Assembly (NCBI GenBank): GCA_035295125.1
Contig: DATGJP010000107.1
Span: 1-64,000, forward strand
From: JAICMB01 sp035295125
GTDB lineage: Bacteria > Acidobacteriota > Terriglobia > Bryobacterales > Bryobacteraceae
Direction of reading: 5' to 3'
Length of the DNA stretch: 64,000 nt
In this document: in pieces, positions 50,569 to 59,391 of the stretch
Numbering within the stretch: position 1 is the stretch's first letter
Layout: each line of letters opens with the position of its first letter
The notes under the pieces: model-generated
The model's input: the letters and a program-made list of their open reading frames with translations, nothing else
Database searches by the model: none
Told to the model about the DNA's origin: nothing
Translations under genes and position numbers: made by a program

Positions 50569-51119
50569 CGGAAGCGGCCCCGTACTCCACCAGTAACGCA
50601 CCGGAGACGAAGGAAATCCTCGTCAAATCGGCGCAGGATGTTTTCCGGGTCATGCTCGCTTCCGATATCGAACACGATTCGGTTGAGGCGGATGCTTCGT
50701 TCAAGCCTTCTCCCGGCGTCATGGCGGTGCTCGGCCTCAGCGGCGAGCGAAACGGAGCCGGAATGCTGTGGTTTTCGCCCCGGCTTGCGTGCCAGGCAGC
50801 TGAAGGGCTGCTGATGTGCGAGTTCACGGATACGACCAACGATGTGCTGGACGCGGTCGGCGAAATCGCCAACATGATCATCGGCAACGTGAAAACCGAG
50901 ATTGAATCCGTGCTCGGCCCGATTTCCCTGGGGACGCCGACAATCGTGTGCGGCAGCGACTTCCGCGCCCGCAAGACCAACGCGGACGCCTGGACCATGG
51001 TGGCACTCCGCTGGAAAGAGGAGCTATTCTTCGCCGGTATTTCGCTGAGCAACGGCCGCAGTTCGAGCCATTCCCGGCTGCCGGCGGCAAATCCCGCGAT
51101 GATCCCCGCGAGCCAATGA
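50553..51119 (+). CDS. cheX: CheX/CheC-type CheY-P phosphatase
   Basis: A 188-residue protein of the CheC/CheX/FliY phosphatase family. The catalytic signature E-x2-N is Glu104 and Asn107 in AVGEIANMIIGN. A single such motif and the absence of a SpoA domain favour CheX, which works as a dimer. AAGGAG precedes the ATG inside cheY. A disordered Ser/Pro tail follows residue 165. Confidence 0.85.
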   Translation: MRGALTEAAPYSTSNAPETKEILVKSAQDVFRVMLASDIEHDSVEADASFKPSPGVMAVLGLSGERNGAGMLWFSPRLACQAAEGLLMCEFTDTTNDVLDAVGEIANMIIGNVKTEIESVLGPISLGTPTIVCGSDFRARKTNADAWTMVALRWKEELFFAGISLSNGRSSSHSRLPAANPAMIPASQ

Positions 51120-52700
51120 TTATTCTCCGCTTGTGAGCGGAGTCAACCTGCGGCCATTCGAGTTGATCGAGAACTCGATCTGCCCGGTTGCTCCCCGTAC
51201 CGCTTGCACCGAGACGCGCCATACTCCCGGTTCCGGGTGGGGAATCTGGAATCGCTGGGGCTTAATGCGTCCCGAATATCCGGTGGTATCCGCATACCAG
51301 CCGTAGTGATGACCACTCGGGCTCACGAGGTGAAGATCGAGATCCGACTCGGGAGCTTCCCACGTCAGCACCGCATCCAGGGTTTGCGCGCGCCTTGGCA
51401 CCTCGATCGCGTCATTCCACCACATGCCGACGCTGAGCGCCCCGTTGAACTGCTTTGGCGGCTCGGGATGCGCCGCCGGCAGCGGAGCCGCCGCGGCGCC
51501 CGCGACGAACGGCTGCCTGCGGCTGCAGTCGCAGAGCGGCGACGCATTGGTTGAGGCCACCGTCAGTTGCCCGCGTGGCGTGCCGTTGAGCTCCTCGAAC
51601 TGGAAGGGCACGCTCGGGGAGGAAATTGCGGGCGCATGCGTCACCTGCACGTGTACGTGATACCCGCCGCCCTCCCCCAGCGTGTACCCGCTGTTTCCGA
51701 CGATCGCGAGCGCCTGCCCTTGTTCTACGTGCTGGCCCTCCGACACCACGAATGTTCCCGTCGCCAGGTGCGCGTAATGGCTGTATTCGCCGTCGCCGTG
51801 GTCGATCGTGACGTAGTTGCCGAAGGTCCGGTGCAGGTGGTCCTGCCGCGCGCCCACATCGTGCACGTGTGCCGTTCCCGCTTTCATGGCGACGATGCAG
51901 CGTCCTCCACGAGGTGCGATGTCGTAAGCGTGCAAGGTCCGCCCCCAATGCGAGAAAGCGCCATAAGGAGCCTGCGTGATCACCCAGGGCTCGCCGGCGA
52001 CGGTGGGCAGCTTATACCCCGAAGTGGAGACTACGAAGGGCATCGGGGCGCTCAAGACATTCCCGGGATTCCGGACAATCACAAGATATTCAGCGGGATC
52101 CAGCGGACCTTGTTCCACCACCATCTCGGCCGATGTCACCGACTTCGGCTGAGCTACGGAGATATATCGCCATCCGCCGCCTCTCGTGTACTGCGCAATA
52201 TGCACCAGCGATTCAATCCCGAACCCTGCGCCGGCAAGGACCAGCTCGACGCCATTCTGCACCGCTCGTTTCTGAACGGAGGTTACGCGCAGGCCGGTAG
52301 TTGGACCCGCGGCAATTCGAAATTCGCGCGAGGCGAGCGTCCGGTCCCCCGATCGTATGCGAACCGTCCATTTCCCTGGCTGATTCGCAGCTTCAAAGCC
52401 GGCAATCGGCAGCCGCGTGACCAGGCAAAGGCGCGTCGCGCCCGGCAGGTCCCGATATTCAGCAGTAAGCGACACCGAGTCGCCCGGCGCAAGCCATTCG
52501 ATTTTCAGAACTTCTTCGGCGGTAGCACGGCTGATATCGAACCAGGCGAAAGCCTCGCGGCTACCGCTTTCGAAAGATTCGGAAGATTTAGGGACCGCGC
52601 AGGATTGCTCGTCAACGGATCGCGCAACAATCACCTGCCGGACAACAGCAGCCTGGCAGGGCAACAGCAGCAGCCCTGCAACCAGAAGGCGACGCATCAA
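51120..52700 (-). CDS. Exported M23 peptidase with C-terminal DUF2135-like domain
   Basis: A 526-residue exported protein (signal MMRRLLVAGLLLLPCQA). Residues 25-230 are beta-rich, Ig/IPT-like (LVLAGAGFGIESLVHI). The M23 (LytM) domain has the zinc ligands in HAYDIAP and HVHVQV, and the core NYVTIDHGDGEYSHYAHL. Residues 420-520 hold ESDLDLHLVSPSGHHYGWY, typical of DUF2135-like carbohydrate- or metal-binding domains. It probably cuts peptidoglycan cross-links. It converges with cheX and is divergent from the AraC gene. Confidence 0.9.
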   Translation of the reverse strand: MMRRLLVAGLLLLPCQAAVVRQVIVARSVDEQSCAVPKSSESFESGSREAFAWFDISRATAEEVLKIEWLAPGDSVSLTAEYRDLPGATRLCLVTRLPIAGFEAANQPGKWTVRIRSGDRTLASREFRIAAGPTTGLRVTSVQKRAVQNGVELVLAGAGFGIESLVHIAQYTRGGGWRYISVAQPKSVTSAEMVVEQGPLDPAEYLVIVRNPGNVLSAPMPFVVSTSGYKLPTVAGEPWVITQAPYGAFSHWGRTLHAYDIAPRGGRCIVAMKAGTAHVHDVGARQDHLHRTFGNYVTIDHGDGEYSHYAHLATGTFVVSEGQHVEQGQALAIVGNSGYTLGEGGGYHVHVQVTHAPAISSPSVPFQFEELNGTPRGQLTVASTNASPLCDCSRRQPFVAGAAAAPLPAAHPEPPKQFNGALSVGMWWNDAIEVPRRAQTLDAVLTWEAPESDLDLHLVSPSGHHYGWYADTTGYSGRIKPQRFQIPHPEPGVWRVSVQAVRGATGQIEFSINSNGRRLTPLTSGE

Positions 52701-52746
52701 TCCTCACTATCGGCGTCTTGCGGCGGCTCCTGTATAATTCGGGGAA

Positions 52747-53508
52747 GTGCATCCCTATCACGAGATTGGGCCGCCGGACTCGCTTCGAAGGCTTGTCGAA
52801 TGCTTCTGGTCGGGCGGCGACGGCCGGCCGGATCATCGTGTCCTTCCAGATGGCTGCACCGATATCGTCTTTTACTTCCAGGATGGCCGGACGCGGGCAT
52901 ATGCCGTGGGCGCCATGACGCAAGCCCGGGTCGTCGATGGAACGGCGATCGACTTTCTAGGCATACGGTTCCATCCCGGCATGTCGCATGGGATGCTGGG
53001 AGTTCCCGTTTCCAAGCTTACCGACCAGGTCGTCGACCTGGAGTCTCTGTGGGGGAAGAAAGCACGCGACTTTGAGGAACAACTCGCTAACGCCGCCAAT
53101 GAATCGGAGCGCATCGCGCTGCTGGCGGCATCTCTTCCCCCCTCGCCCGAGATTACGCCGGTCCAAAAAGCCATTGAGTGGGTTGCCGCGGTGCGAGGCG
53201 ACGCCTCCATTGACGAACTGTCGCGTCACGTGGGCCTGAGCGCCCGTCAGTTCCGCCGGCTGTGCATCGAACAAACCGGCCTCGCTCCCAAGATGCTTTG
53301 CCGCATCGTTCGTTTCCGCAACACGGTGGGGCAACTGCTACAGCCAGGTTCAACCAGCCAGGCCGACCTGGCGCTCGACTGCGGCTACTACGACCAGGCC
53401 CACTTCATCAACGAATTCCACGAATTCAGCGGCCTGGCGCCTCGCGAATACCTGATGTCCGTTTCTTCCAATCCCACACCTGCCGATCCCGATAAGATCG
53501 GGTCATGA
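52747..53508 (+). CDS. AraC-family transcriptional regulator
   Basis: A 253-residue regulator. The N-terminal domain (HRVLPDGCTDIVFYFQDG) is the DUF6597 type; the C-terminal two helix-turn-helix units are SIDELSRHVGLSARQFRRLC and LALDCGYYDQAHFINEFHEF, with the signature GLAPREY. The start is a GTG with GGGGAA just upstream. The VOC gene begins within its stop (ATGA), so the regulator and VOC protein are coupled, and the VOC product may be its target or ligand partner. Confidence 0.93.
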   Translation: MHPYHEIGPPDSLRRLVECFWSGGDGRPDHRVLPDGCTDIVFYFQDGRTRAYAVGAMTQARVVDGTAIDFLGIRFHPGMSHGMLGVPVSKLTDQVVDLESLWGKKARDFEEQLANAANESERIALLAASLPPSPEITPVQKAIEWVAAVRGDASIDELSRHVGLSARQFRRLCIEQTGLAPKMLCRIVRFRNTVGQLLQPGSTSQADLALDCGYYDQAHFINEFHEFSGLAPREYLMSVSSNPTPADPDKIGS

Positions 53509-53891
53509 AGATCACTCCAGTCCTTTACGTTGATAAGATCGAACCGGCGCTCACGTTCTGGGTGGACCGTATCGGTTTCGAGAAGACCGTCGAAGTTCCC
53601 GAAGGCGACGCCTTGGGTTTCGTTATCCTGCAGCACGGCAATGCCGAACTGATGCTCCAAACCATTGCCAGCGCCGCCAAAGATACTCCGGATCTCGCCG
53701 AGTTCACCGTTCCCCGTGCCGGAACCTACATTGAGGTCTCCGATTTTGACGACGTGCTGAAACGCCTCGGTGATGCTGAAGTCATCATGCCGGAACGCAC
53801 CGCTTTCTATGGCATGCGCGAGATTGTCGTTAAAGAACCAGGCGGCAACCTGATTTGCTTCGCCGGCCGGGCGCCACAAGTGGCATCCTGA
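53505..53891 (+). CDS. VOC/glyoxalase-family protein
   Basis: A 128-residue two-module VOC protein with the beta-alpha-beta-beta-beta pattern (MKITPVLYVDKIEPALTFWV, then GYGMREIVVKEPGGNLICF-type ending, here FYGMREIVVKEPGGNLI). The usual metal-binding Glu is in NAELMLQ. Members include dioxygenases, glyoxalase and fosfomycin/bleomycin resistance proteins; a substrate cannot be assigned. It is coupled to the upstream AraC gene and 3 bases from maf. Confidence 0.9.
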   Translation: MKITPVLYVDKIEPALTFWVDRIGFEKTVEVPEGDALGFVILQHGNAELMLQTIASAAKDTPDLAEFTVPRAGTYIEVSDFDDVLKRLGDAEVIMPERTAFYGMREIVVKEPGGNLICFAGRAPQVAS

Positions 53892-53894
53892 GAG

Positions 53895-54443
53895 TTGCTC
53901 GTCCTCGCATCCCAATCGCTCCGCCGCCAACAGATCCTGCGCACCGCCGGCCTCGAGTTTGTCGTCCGCGTCCCCGGCGTGCCGGAAGAAATTCAATCCG
54001 GGGAAACACCCGCCGGCTATGTTCGAAGGCTTGCCATAGCAAAGGCAAACGCGGTTCAGGCCGAGGACGCCGACATTGTGCTCGCGGCGGACACCGTCGT
54101 CGTGATTGACGAGCACATCCTCGAGAAGCCGCGAGACTTTGCAGACGCTACTCGTATGCTGCAACTCCTTTCCGGGCGATGTCACGAGGTTGTAACGGGC
54201 ATCTGCCTCAAGCGGCGCGATCAAACCATCGTCGACGTAGCCTCCACCCTGGTTCACTTCGCCCCGATGCATCCGCGCGAGATTGACGAATACGTGCGCA
54301 GCGGTGAACCCATGGACAAGGCCGGAGGCTACGCCATTCAGGGACGCGCTTCTAAATTCATCGACCGCATCGAAGGCGATTATTTTAACGTCGTGGGCCT
54401 TCCGGTCGCGCTGGTCTACCGCTATCTGAAGAATTTTTCATAA
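53895..54443 (+). CDS. maf: Maf-type nucleoside triphosphate pyrophosphatase
   Basis: A 182-residue house-cleaning pyrophosphatase that removes non-canonical or modified dNTPs/NTPs. Family marks: LASQSLRRQQIL at the N-terminus, AADTVVV with the catalytic Asp, GKP-like EKPRDFADATRML, and GYAIQGRASKFIDRIEGDY near the end. The start is a TTG at 53895, three bases after the VOC stop. Cytosolic. Confidence 0.95.
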   Translation: MLVLASQSLRRQQILRTAGLEFVVRVPGVPEEIQSGETPAGYVRRLAIAKANAVQAEDADIVLAADTVVVIDEHILEKPRDFADATRMLQLLSGRCHEVVTGICLKRRDQTIVDVASTLVHFAPMHPREIDEYVRSGEPMDKAGGYAIQGRASKFIDRIEGDYFNVVGLPVALVYRYLKNFS

Positions 54444-54524
54444 CTCTTGCTGCCTGAGATAGTTACAACTCTTTACGAGTACTGACCCGCGACACTCGTT
54501 CAAATGAGTAGGAGACAGATTTCC

Positions 54525-54998
54525 ATGAAGAACCTTTTCAAGATTGCTGGAGCGAGCGTCCTCGCAGCCGGCATGCTTTTCGCTCAGAGTGTGACCGATC
54601 AGACCGCTCCGCCCGCGAACGGGGCGCAGCCACAACATCGCCATGTCCGTGCCCGCATGGGACAACGGATGGCCAAGTACCTCAATCTCACTCCCGACCA
54701 GCAAGCTAACGCCAAGCAGGTCTATGCTCAGGCACGGCAGGAGTCGCAACCGGTACGCCAGCAGTTGAAGCAGGACCGCCAGCAGATGCGAGCGGCCGTC
54801 AAGGCCGGCGACACCGCGCAGATTAATTCGCTTGCGACCGCCGAAGGCCCGCTGTTGGCAAAGCTGGCGGCGATCCGCTCCACCGCTTTTTCGAAGATTT
54901 ACTCGACGTTGACCCCGGATCAGAAGGCCAAGGCTGACAATATGCATGCCTTCTTCATGCAGCGCTTCCATCAGCGCCAGGCTCAAAAAGCCAGCTAA
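54525..54998 (+). CDS. Exported Spy/CpxP-like LTxxQ protein
   Basis: A 157-residue exported protein (signal MKNLFKIAGASVLAAGMLFAQ). The mature part is helical with two LTPDQ motifs (YLNLTPDQQANAKQVYAQAR; YSTLTPDQKAKADNMHAFF), the signature of the Spy/CpxP family of periplasmic chaperones and stress sensors. The ATG at 54525 has GGAG 10 bases upstream; the earlier ATG at 54504 lies before that site. An imperfect hairpin (55000-55021) follows the stop. It stands alone. Confidence 0.88.
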   Translation: MKNLFKIAGASVLAAGMLFAQSVTDQTAPPANGAQPQHRHVRARMGQRMAKYLNLTPDQQANAKQVYAQARQESQPVRQQLKQDRQQMRAAVKAGDTAQINSLATAEGPLLAKLAAIRSTAFSKIYSTLTPDQKAKADNMHAFFMQRFHQRQAQKAS

Positions 54999-55023
54999 TG
55001 ATCTCCTCGGCGGAGGTGATCTT

Positions 55024-55063
55024 GTGTGCCCGGAGAGTATGATAAACATTACTCCGGGCACAC
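55024..55063 (+). promoter_or_regulatory. 12-bp inverted repeat touching the dehydrogenase start
   Basis: Perfect arms GTGTGCCCGGAG (55024-55035) and CTCCGGGCACAC (55052-55063) with a 16-base AT-rich loop. The right arm ends one base before the ATG at 55065, and the only GGAG lies in the left arm. As RNA it would hide the ribosome site; as DNA it could be a dimer operator. Confidence 0.6.
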
Positions 55064-55064
55064 T

Positions 55065-55823
55065 ATGAAAACCCTCATTACAGGCGCGTCGAGCGGCATT
55101 GGCCTGGAACTCGCGCGCATCTTCGCCCGCGAGCGCTCCGATCTTGTGCTGGTGGCGCGAGGTAAGCAGAAGTTGGACGAAGTCGCCGCGGAATTACGAA
55201 ATTCAGGAGTTCAGGTGCAGGTGCTCGCCAAGGACCTCGCTTGGGCAGGAGCGCCGGACGAGATCCAGCGTGAAGCGGGACCTGTCGACGTCCTGGTGAA
55301 CAACGCGGGTTTTGGATCCTTCGGAGAATTCGCCGGCACGCCGCTGACCGAGGATCTCAACCTCATGCGCGTCAATATGGAGGCGCTAGTCAGCCTGAGC
55401 AAGTTGTTCTTACCCGGAATGATCCAGGCCCGCTCGGGCAGAATCCTGAATGTTGCCTCCACGGCTGCGTTTCAGCCTGGTCCTCTCATGGCGCTTTATT
55501 ATGCGTCGAAAGCGTTTGTTCTGTCGTTCTCCGAAGCCATCGCGAATGAATTGCACGGAACCGGCGTCACTGTCACTGTGCTGTGCCCCGGCCCGACGGA
55601 AACAGATTTCCAGCGCCGCGCGAACATGGACGAATCCGGCCTCGTGAAGCGCCTTGGCGCGATGGATGCCCGCACCGTCGCAGAGGCGGGCTACCGTGGA
55701 CTCATGTCCGGCAAAACCATCGTCATTCCGGGAATGAAGAACCGCATGCTGGCGGAATCCGTGCGCTTCGCTCCCCGTAAACTCGTGACGGCAATTACAC
55801 GTAAGATGCAAGACCGTGTGTAG
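55065..55823 (+). CDS. Short-chain dehydrogenase/reductase
   Basis: A 252-residue classical SDR. The cofactor glycine motif is TGASSGIG (near the N-terminus), followed by NNAG, the catalytic Ser in LNVASTAAF and YxxxK in YYASKAFVLSF. Residues LVLVARGKQKLDE (basic after strand 2) suggest NADP. The start was set at 55065, where the family sequence begins. The 3' end overlaps a convergent gene by 29 bases. Substrate unknown. Confidence 0.94.
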   Translation: MKTLITGASSGIGLELARIFARERSDLVLVARGKQKLDEVAAELRNSGVQVQVLAKDLAWAGAPDEIQREAGPVDVLVNNAGFGSFGEFAGTPLTEDLNLMRVNMEALVSLSKLFLPGMIQARSGRILNVASTAAFQPGPLMALYYASKAFVLSFSEAIANELHGTGVTVTVLCPGPTETDFQRRANMDESGLVKRLGAMDARTVAEAGYRGLMSGKTIVIPGMKNRMLAESVRFAPRKLVTAITRKMQDRV

Positions 55824-56250
55824 CAGCCTCGCCCATCATATTTGCCAGGTGAGCCAGGACGGCGGCCATTTCCTCTAGGGCCTTTCGCCCCCGCTCGATC
55901 GAGTGCCGGTGGCAAACCCGGAACAGCAGGTTCATCACGTAGTAGTCGATGCACAGCATGCACCGCTCGATCGGCCGCCCCGCCAGCCGAAATTCCGTGC
56001 TGTGTTCGATGAGCGATCGAAGTAGCTTGTAATCGCGGTCGAGAGACTGCCGCAGCACATTCAGGTGGGGCACTTCGGAAACCTGCGGCAGAGTTTCGCG
56101 GACCTGGGGAAAGCGAAGGGCATTGGCCTCCACAACAGCGCCGGCGTAGTCGTGCGCCGGACGCATGCTGAGGAGGAGGAGACAAGTGTATCGGAACCAG
56201 TACGCAAACAACGCGACCGAGATGGTGAAGGTCAGAACGTTAACCCACAT
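55795..56250 (-). CDS. Small membrane-anchored protein of unknown function
   Basis: A 151-residue protein with one N-terminal transmembrane helix (VLTFTISVALFAYWFRYTCL) and a helical, slightly basic body containing RCMLCIDYYVMNLLFRVC and HSIERGRKALEEMAAVLAHL. I do not recognise it. The coding potential looks real: amphipathic helices, no low-complexity bias, a single ATG at the start of the helix. It converges on the dehydrogenase gene and overlaps its last 29 bases. Confidence 0.65.
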   Translation of the reverse strand: MWVNVLTFTISVALFAYWFRYTCLLLLSMRPAHDYAGAVVEANALRFPQVRETLPQVSEVPHLNVLRQSLDRDYKLLRSLIEHSTEFRLAGRPIERCMLCIDYYVMNLLFRVCHRHSIERGRKALEEMAAVLAHLANMMGEAATHGLASYV

Positions 56251-56834
56251 AAGCCACGTTGTCGTCTAAAGGTACTAGAGGTTGTACACGGTTCGTCCAC
56301 GTGCAGAATATCACCCCCCGTGGGGCAGAACAAGATTCAAACGCGTGCTAAGGCAATTCCCCTGGCCAATTCAATGTTTTTCGTAAAAGAATCACCGGAC
56401 TTCCTTTAGCTTCAAATCGAGGTGTAAGGCAAGTTTACAGACCGCCTGCTTCGTAAAGCAGCATAACCGCAAAGGAAGGCTGAATGCCTGCTCCAACCTT
56501 CCCCATCCTCTCGGCAGCTTGCCGCGCTTGTTCAAGAGCGTCACCGAAACCCGTGAGGAGATCGAGGAGGAAAGAAAGAGGCCCCGCGCTGGCGGTCACC
56601 ACTGGATTGCCGGCCCTCAGACGGGGCACATGGTTGAACATCAGAACTGGGCGCTCGATCAGGTGGAGAGCTGCTGACGAATACCGCCGCCGGAAAGTCA
56701 CCACCCGACTGCGCCCAACAGCACTAACAGAAGTGGGCGAACATGAATGGGAAGTGGCGGGACGTGCGCGAAAATCTCACGTTGGTGCGAACGATGGATC
56801 ACGCGCGCATTTCTGGCAGCCTCAGCGCCGTTTC
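56251..56834. other. Intergenic region without a convincing gene
   Basis: Open frames exist on both strands (for example minus 56704-56435 and plus 56484-56870), but none has a recognisable motif, a ribosome site or sensible composition, and the plus frame runs antisense into the next gene. A palindromic repeat copy lies at about 56470-56502. The rest shows nothing. Confidence 0.6.
56470..56502. repeat. Diverged TCCAAAGG-type repeat copy
   Basis: Reads CAAAGGAAGGC, TGAAT, GCCTGCT, then CCAACCTTCCCC. It shares the TGAAT loop and the CCTTCC ending with the copy at 27999, though its stem is reduced to about five pairs. Confidence 0.55.
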
Positions 56835-59180
56835 TCACTTGGCCCGCAGCGTTGGCGGTACGCTCACTGATCCTCCGTTGGAGTTCGAAACTGTAATGAG
56901 CGCCGGAGCAGTCGCCACATTCTTCAGGCTTCCCGACCAAACCCCATTCGACAATGTCATCGTGCCGACCAAGCCATTGGAGTCAATTGCAAAACTAAGC
57001 GTGCTGTTGGGAATCTTGGTTGTAGCCTCCACCTTTACGACATGCGAGATCGTGTCGTACTCGGCGACGGTAATGGTAAGCGGCGGTTCATTGCTCACAG
57101 TGATCGGGGCGGTCAGGGTCACGCCGCTGTAAGTTGCGGTGATGTTCGCGGTAACGGCCGCCGCCACGGTGGCTGTCACGCCTGAAAACGTGATCGTCGT
57201 TTGACCCTGGGCCGCGCTCACTGAAGCAGGTACGGGAACGATCGCGGGATTATCGCTGGTTAATGCAACCGTCGCGCCGCCGAAAGGCACCGGGCCGCTA
57301 AAAGTCAGCATTCCCGCGTAAGGATTGCCGCCTACCACTTCCTGCGTCACCGAAATCCCGGTGAGCGAGACTGGGGGAGCAGGCTGCACCGTTACGTTGA
57401 TGGTCATCGTGCTGCCGTTGATGGACGCCGTAACCGGCACTACCGTTTGGACCGTTACCGGAACCGTCGTAACCGAAAACGAGGCGTTTGGAACATTCGC
57501 CCCCTGGAAAACCGTGGCCGTGGCCGGCACAGTCAGCACAGCGGGATTCCCACTGGTCAAGGTGACCACGGCATCGCCGGAAGGCCATGGTGTGCCGCTA
57601 AGCAAAAGAGTCCCTGTCGCCGAAGCACCTCCCGCCAGGGGAGTGGGAATATTGAATGTCCGCAGGAACGGAACCATATCCACCTTCACTGAGGCAAAGC
57701 GACTGACAGTTCCATCATTACCGTAGATGCGGATGCCGTCTTGACCCCCGTAGTTGCGGGGTATAACTGTGATGAAAGATGGAACAAGGAAACGATTGTT
57801 GGTCGTGAACGAGAAGGTCGCGGTAGTCTGCCCTTCGGGAACAATGGCGCTAGCCGGCACGGGCGCCAAGTCATGATAGTCCAACCCGTCCGAGGCGCAT
57901 GCGAGAAAGGTAATGACCTGCCCACCGGAGGGCGCCGGACCAGCCAGAGTTACCTGGCCCTGAAGCGTGTCGCCCTGATTCACTTCGGACGCGTTCAACG
58001 TCACCGATGCCAATTGCGATAGCGATGCCGGCTGGGGCTGGAAGATCACCGGCGCGAACACGTAGCCAGTAGGAGTCTGCCTCCAGGCGTGACCCACTAC
58101 GTTGCCCGACGAATCGATCCCATTGGCCACCGCGTAGATAAAGCCCAGCGGTAGGTAAGGATTCAAATCCACCATGCTGGTCGCGCTGCCTGTCCACAGC
58201 AGGGCGTGGCGCATGCCGTTGTTTGGAATCTGGGGGAATTGCGGCTCATAACCGTCCCCCGCCTGCGCTGATAAGGAGAGAGCGCGAACCTGCGTGTCCC
58301 ACCAGCCGGGCGGGTTAAGATCCACGGCGCTGGCCGCCGTCCCGGACCACAGCATCGCATGCCGCACTGGAGTAGTTTGGGGCACACAATTGGCGCAGAA
58401 ACTCGTGGTGTAGGCGAAACCTCCCTGTTGGACTCCGTTGGTGGCAAACGCCACCGACGAAGTGAAACCCGCTGGATTCAGGTTTACCGCGCCGGACGTA
58501 GAACCTTTCCATAGATATGCGGAAGCCTGGCTCGCGCCCTCCGGATACATATAGTCAAAGTTTCGGGTTCCCATAAATCCTTGCACCACGGACGGTGATT
58601 GAAATCCGACTTGCTGGTTGCCCACCATGCCGAGCACCTGAGAAAAATTATTGCCGCCCGTATGGAGATCGGTAAAGGAAGTGGGACCGGTCCACAGGCC
58701 CGCGTGCTGTGCGGAGGGTGTCGTGGTACCTCCGGAGACGGTGTCGTTTTCAACATAACCAGCGACGATACCGCCGCTGATCGCGGTGCAGGTAGCCTGC
58801 TGCCAGCCCGCTGCAGAAAATGTTGTAGCAACGCCGTTGCCGTCCCAGCGAGCGCAGACTCTCTTGGTTCCTCCCGTGTATCCGGCGGGTTGGGTTCCAT
58901 CCAATCCGAGAGCTGAGCTGAAATCGCCAGGACTCGGCGGTGCATTATTTTCAACTGGCGTGATCGAGCCGTCCGCCAATGAGATTTTCACCGCCGCACC
59001 ATTATATTGTCCCCAGGCGTAGCCACCGCCAACAGTACGAAGCTCCAGGCCCACATACACGTCTCCCCGGCCCGTCGCTGTCACAATTGGCGCGGTTGGC
59101 GTGGCGACGATCGCTTTATATTGGGCCTCGACGGAAAGGCCTCCCAGAACCAGGCCGGCGAGAATGGTTGTGATCTTCAC
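56835..59180 (-). CDS. Large exported protein with LWxG repeats and Ig-like domains
   Basis: A 781-residue exported protein (signal MKITTILAGLVLGGLSVEA). Residues 25-370 carry a repeated propeller-like motif: HAGLWTGPTSFTDL, AYLWKGSTSGAVNLNPAGF, HAMLWSGTAASAVDLNPPGW and HALLWTGSATSMVDLNPYLP, as in HAF-type repeats. Residues 385-700 hold about three Ig-like domains with the core LSGPxPxGGxxVxLxSxNPAxxxVPxxxxVxxG. The C-terminal about 80 residues form a further beta domain also found at the end of the neighbouring divergent gene. Probably cell-surface or secreted; no catalytic motif. Confidence 0.88.
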   Translation of the reverse strand: MKITTILAGLVLGGLSVEAQYKAIVATPTAPIVTATGRGDVYVGLELRTVGGGYAWGQYNGAAVKISLADGSITPVENNAPPSPGDFSSALGLDGTQPAGYTGGTKRVCARWDGNGVATTFSAAGWQQATCTAISGGIVAGYVENDTVSGGTTTPSAQHAGLWTGPTSFTDLHTGGNNFSQVLGMVGNQQVGFQSPSVVQGFMGTRNFDYMYPEGASQASAYLWKGSTSGAVNLNPAGFTSSVAFATNGVQQGGFAYTTSFCANCVPQTTPVRHAMLWSGTAASAVDLNPPGWWDTQVRALSLSAQAGDGYEPQFPQIPNNGMRHALLWTGSATSMVDLNPYLPLGFIYAVANGIDSSGNVVGHAWRQTPTGYVFAPVIFQPQPASLSQLASVTLNASEVNQGDTLQGQVTLAGPAPSGGQVITFLACASDGLDYHDLAPVPASAIVPEGQTTATFSFTTNNRFLVPSFITVIPRNYGGQDGIRIYGNDGTVSRFASVKVDMVPFLRTFNIPTPLAGGASATGTLLLSGTPWPSGDAVVTLTSGNPAVLTVPATATVFQGANVPNASFSVTTVPVTVQTVVPVTASINGSTMTINVTVQPAPPVSLTGISVTQEVVGGNPYAGMLTFSGPVPFGGATVALTSDNPAIVPVPASVSAAQGQTTITFSGVTATVAAAVTANITATYSGVTLTAPITVSNEPPLTITVAEYDTISHVVKVEATTKIPNSTLSFAIDSNGLVGTMTLSNGVWSGSLKNVATAPALITVSNSNGGSVSVPPTLRAK

Positions 59181-59391
59181 GAGAATTCCTCTGCACTATG
59201 ACTGGTTCACAGTGCAACCGGAACAAGTAAATACTTGAACGTTCGGATGCGCGCGGGTACGCCCGATACAACTTAGTCTCGATTTCCCTGTTCCCTCGAT
59301 GTTTCGAATCCGTCCCACTCATTACTGCTTCTTTCGGCACACAGTGCAGGTGCCCACGGCGGAACGAAGCAGGCATCTGAAGGGAATTCTT

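Noticed and set aside
53505..53891. Fosfomycin or bleomycin resistance protein
   Set aside because: Only the general VOC fold is visible; no resistance-specific residues can be claimed.
56435..56704. 89-codon minus-strand open frame
   Set aside because: No ribosome site or motif, and its 3' part is the palindromic repeat.
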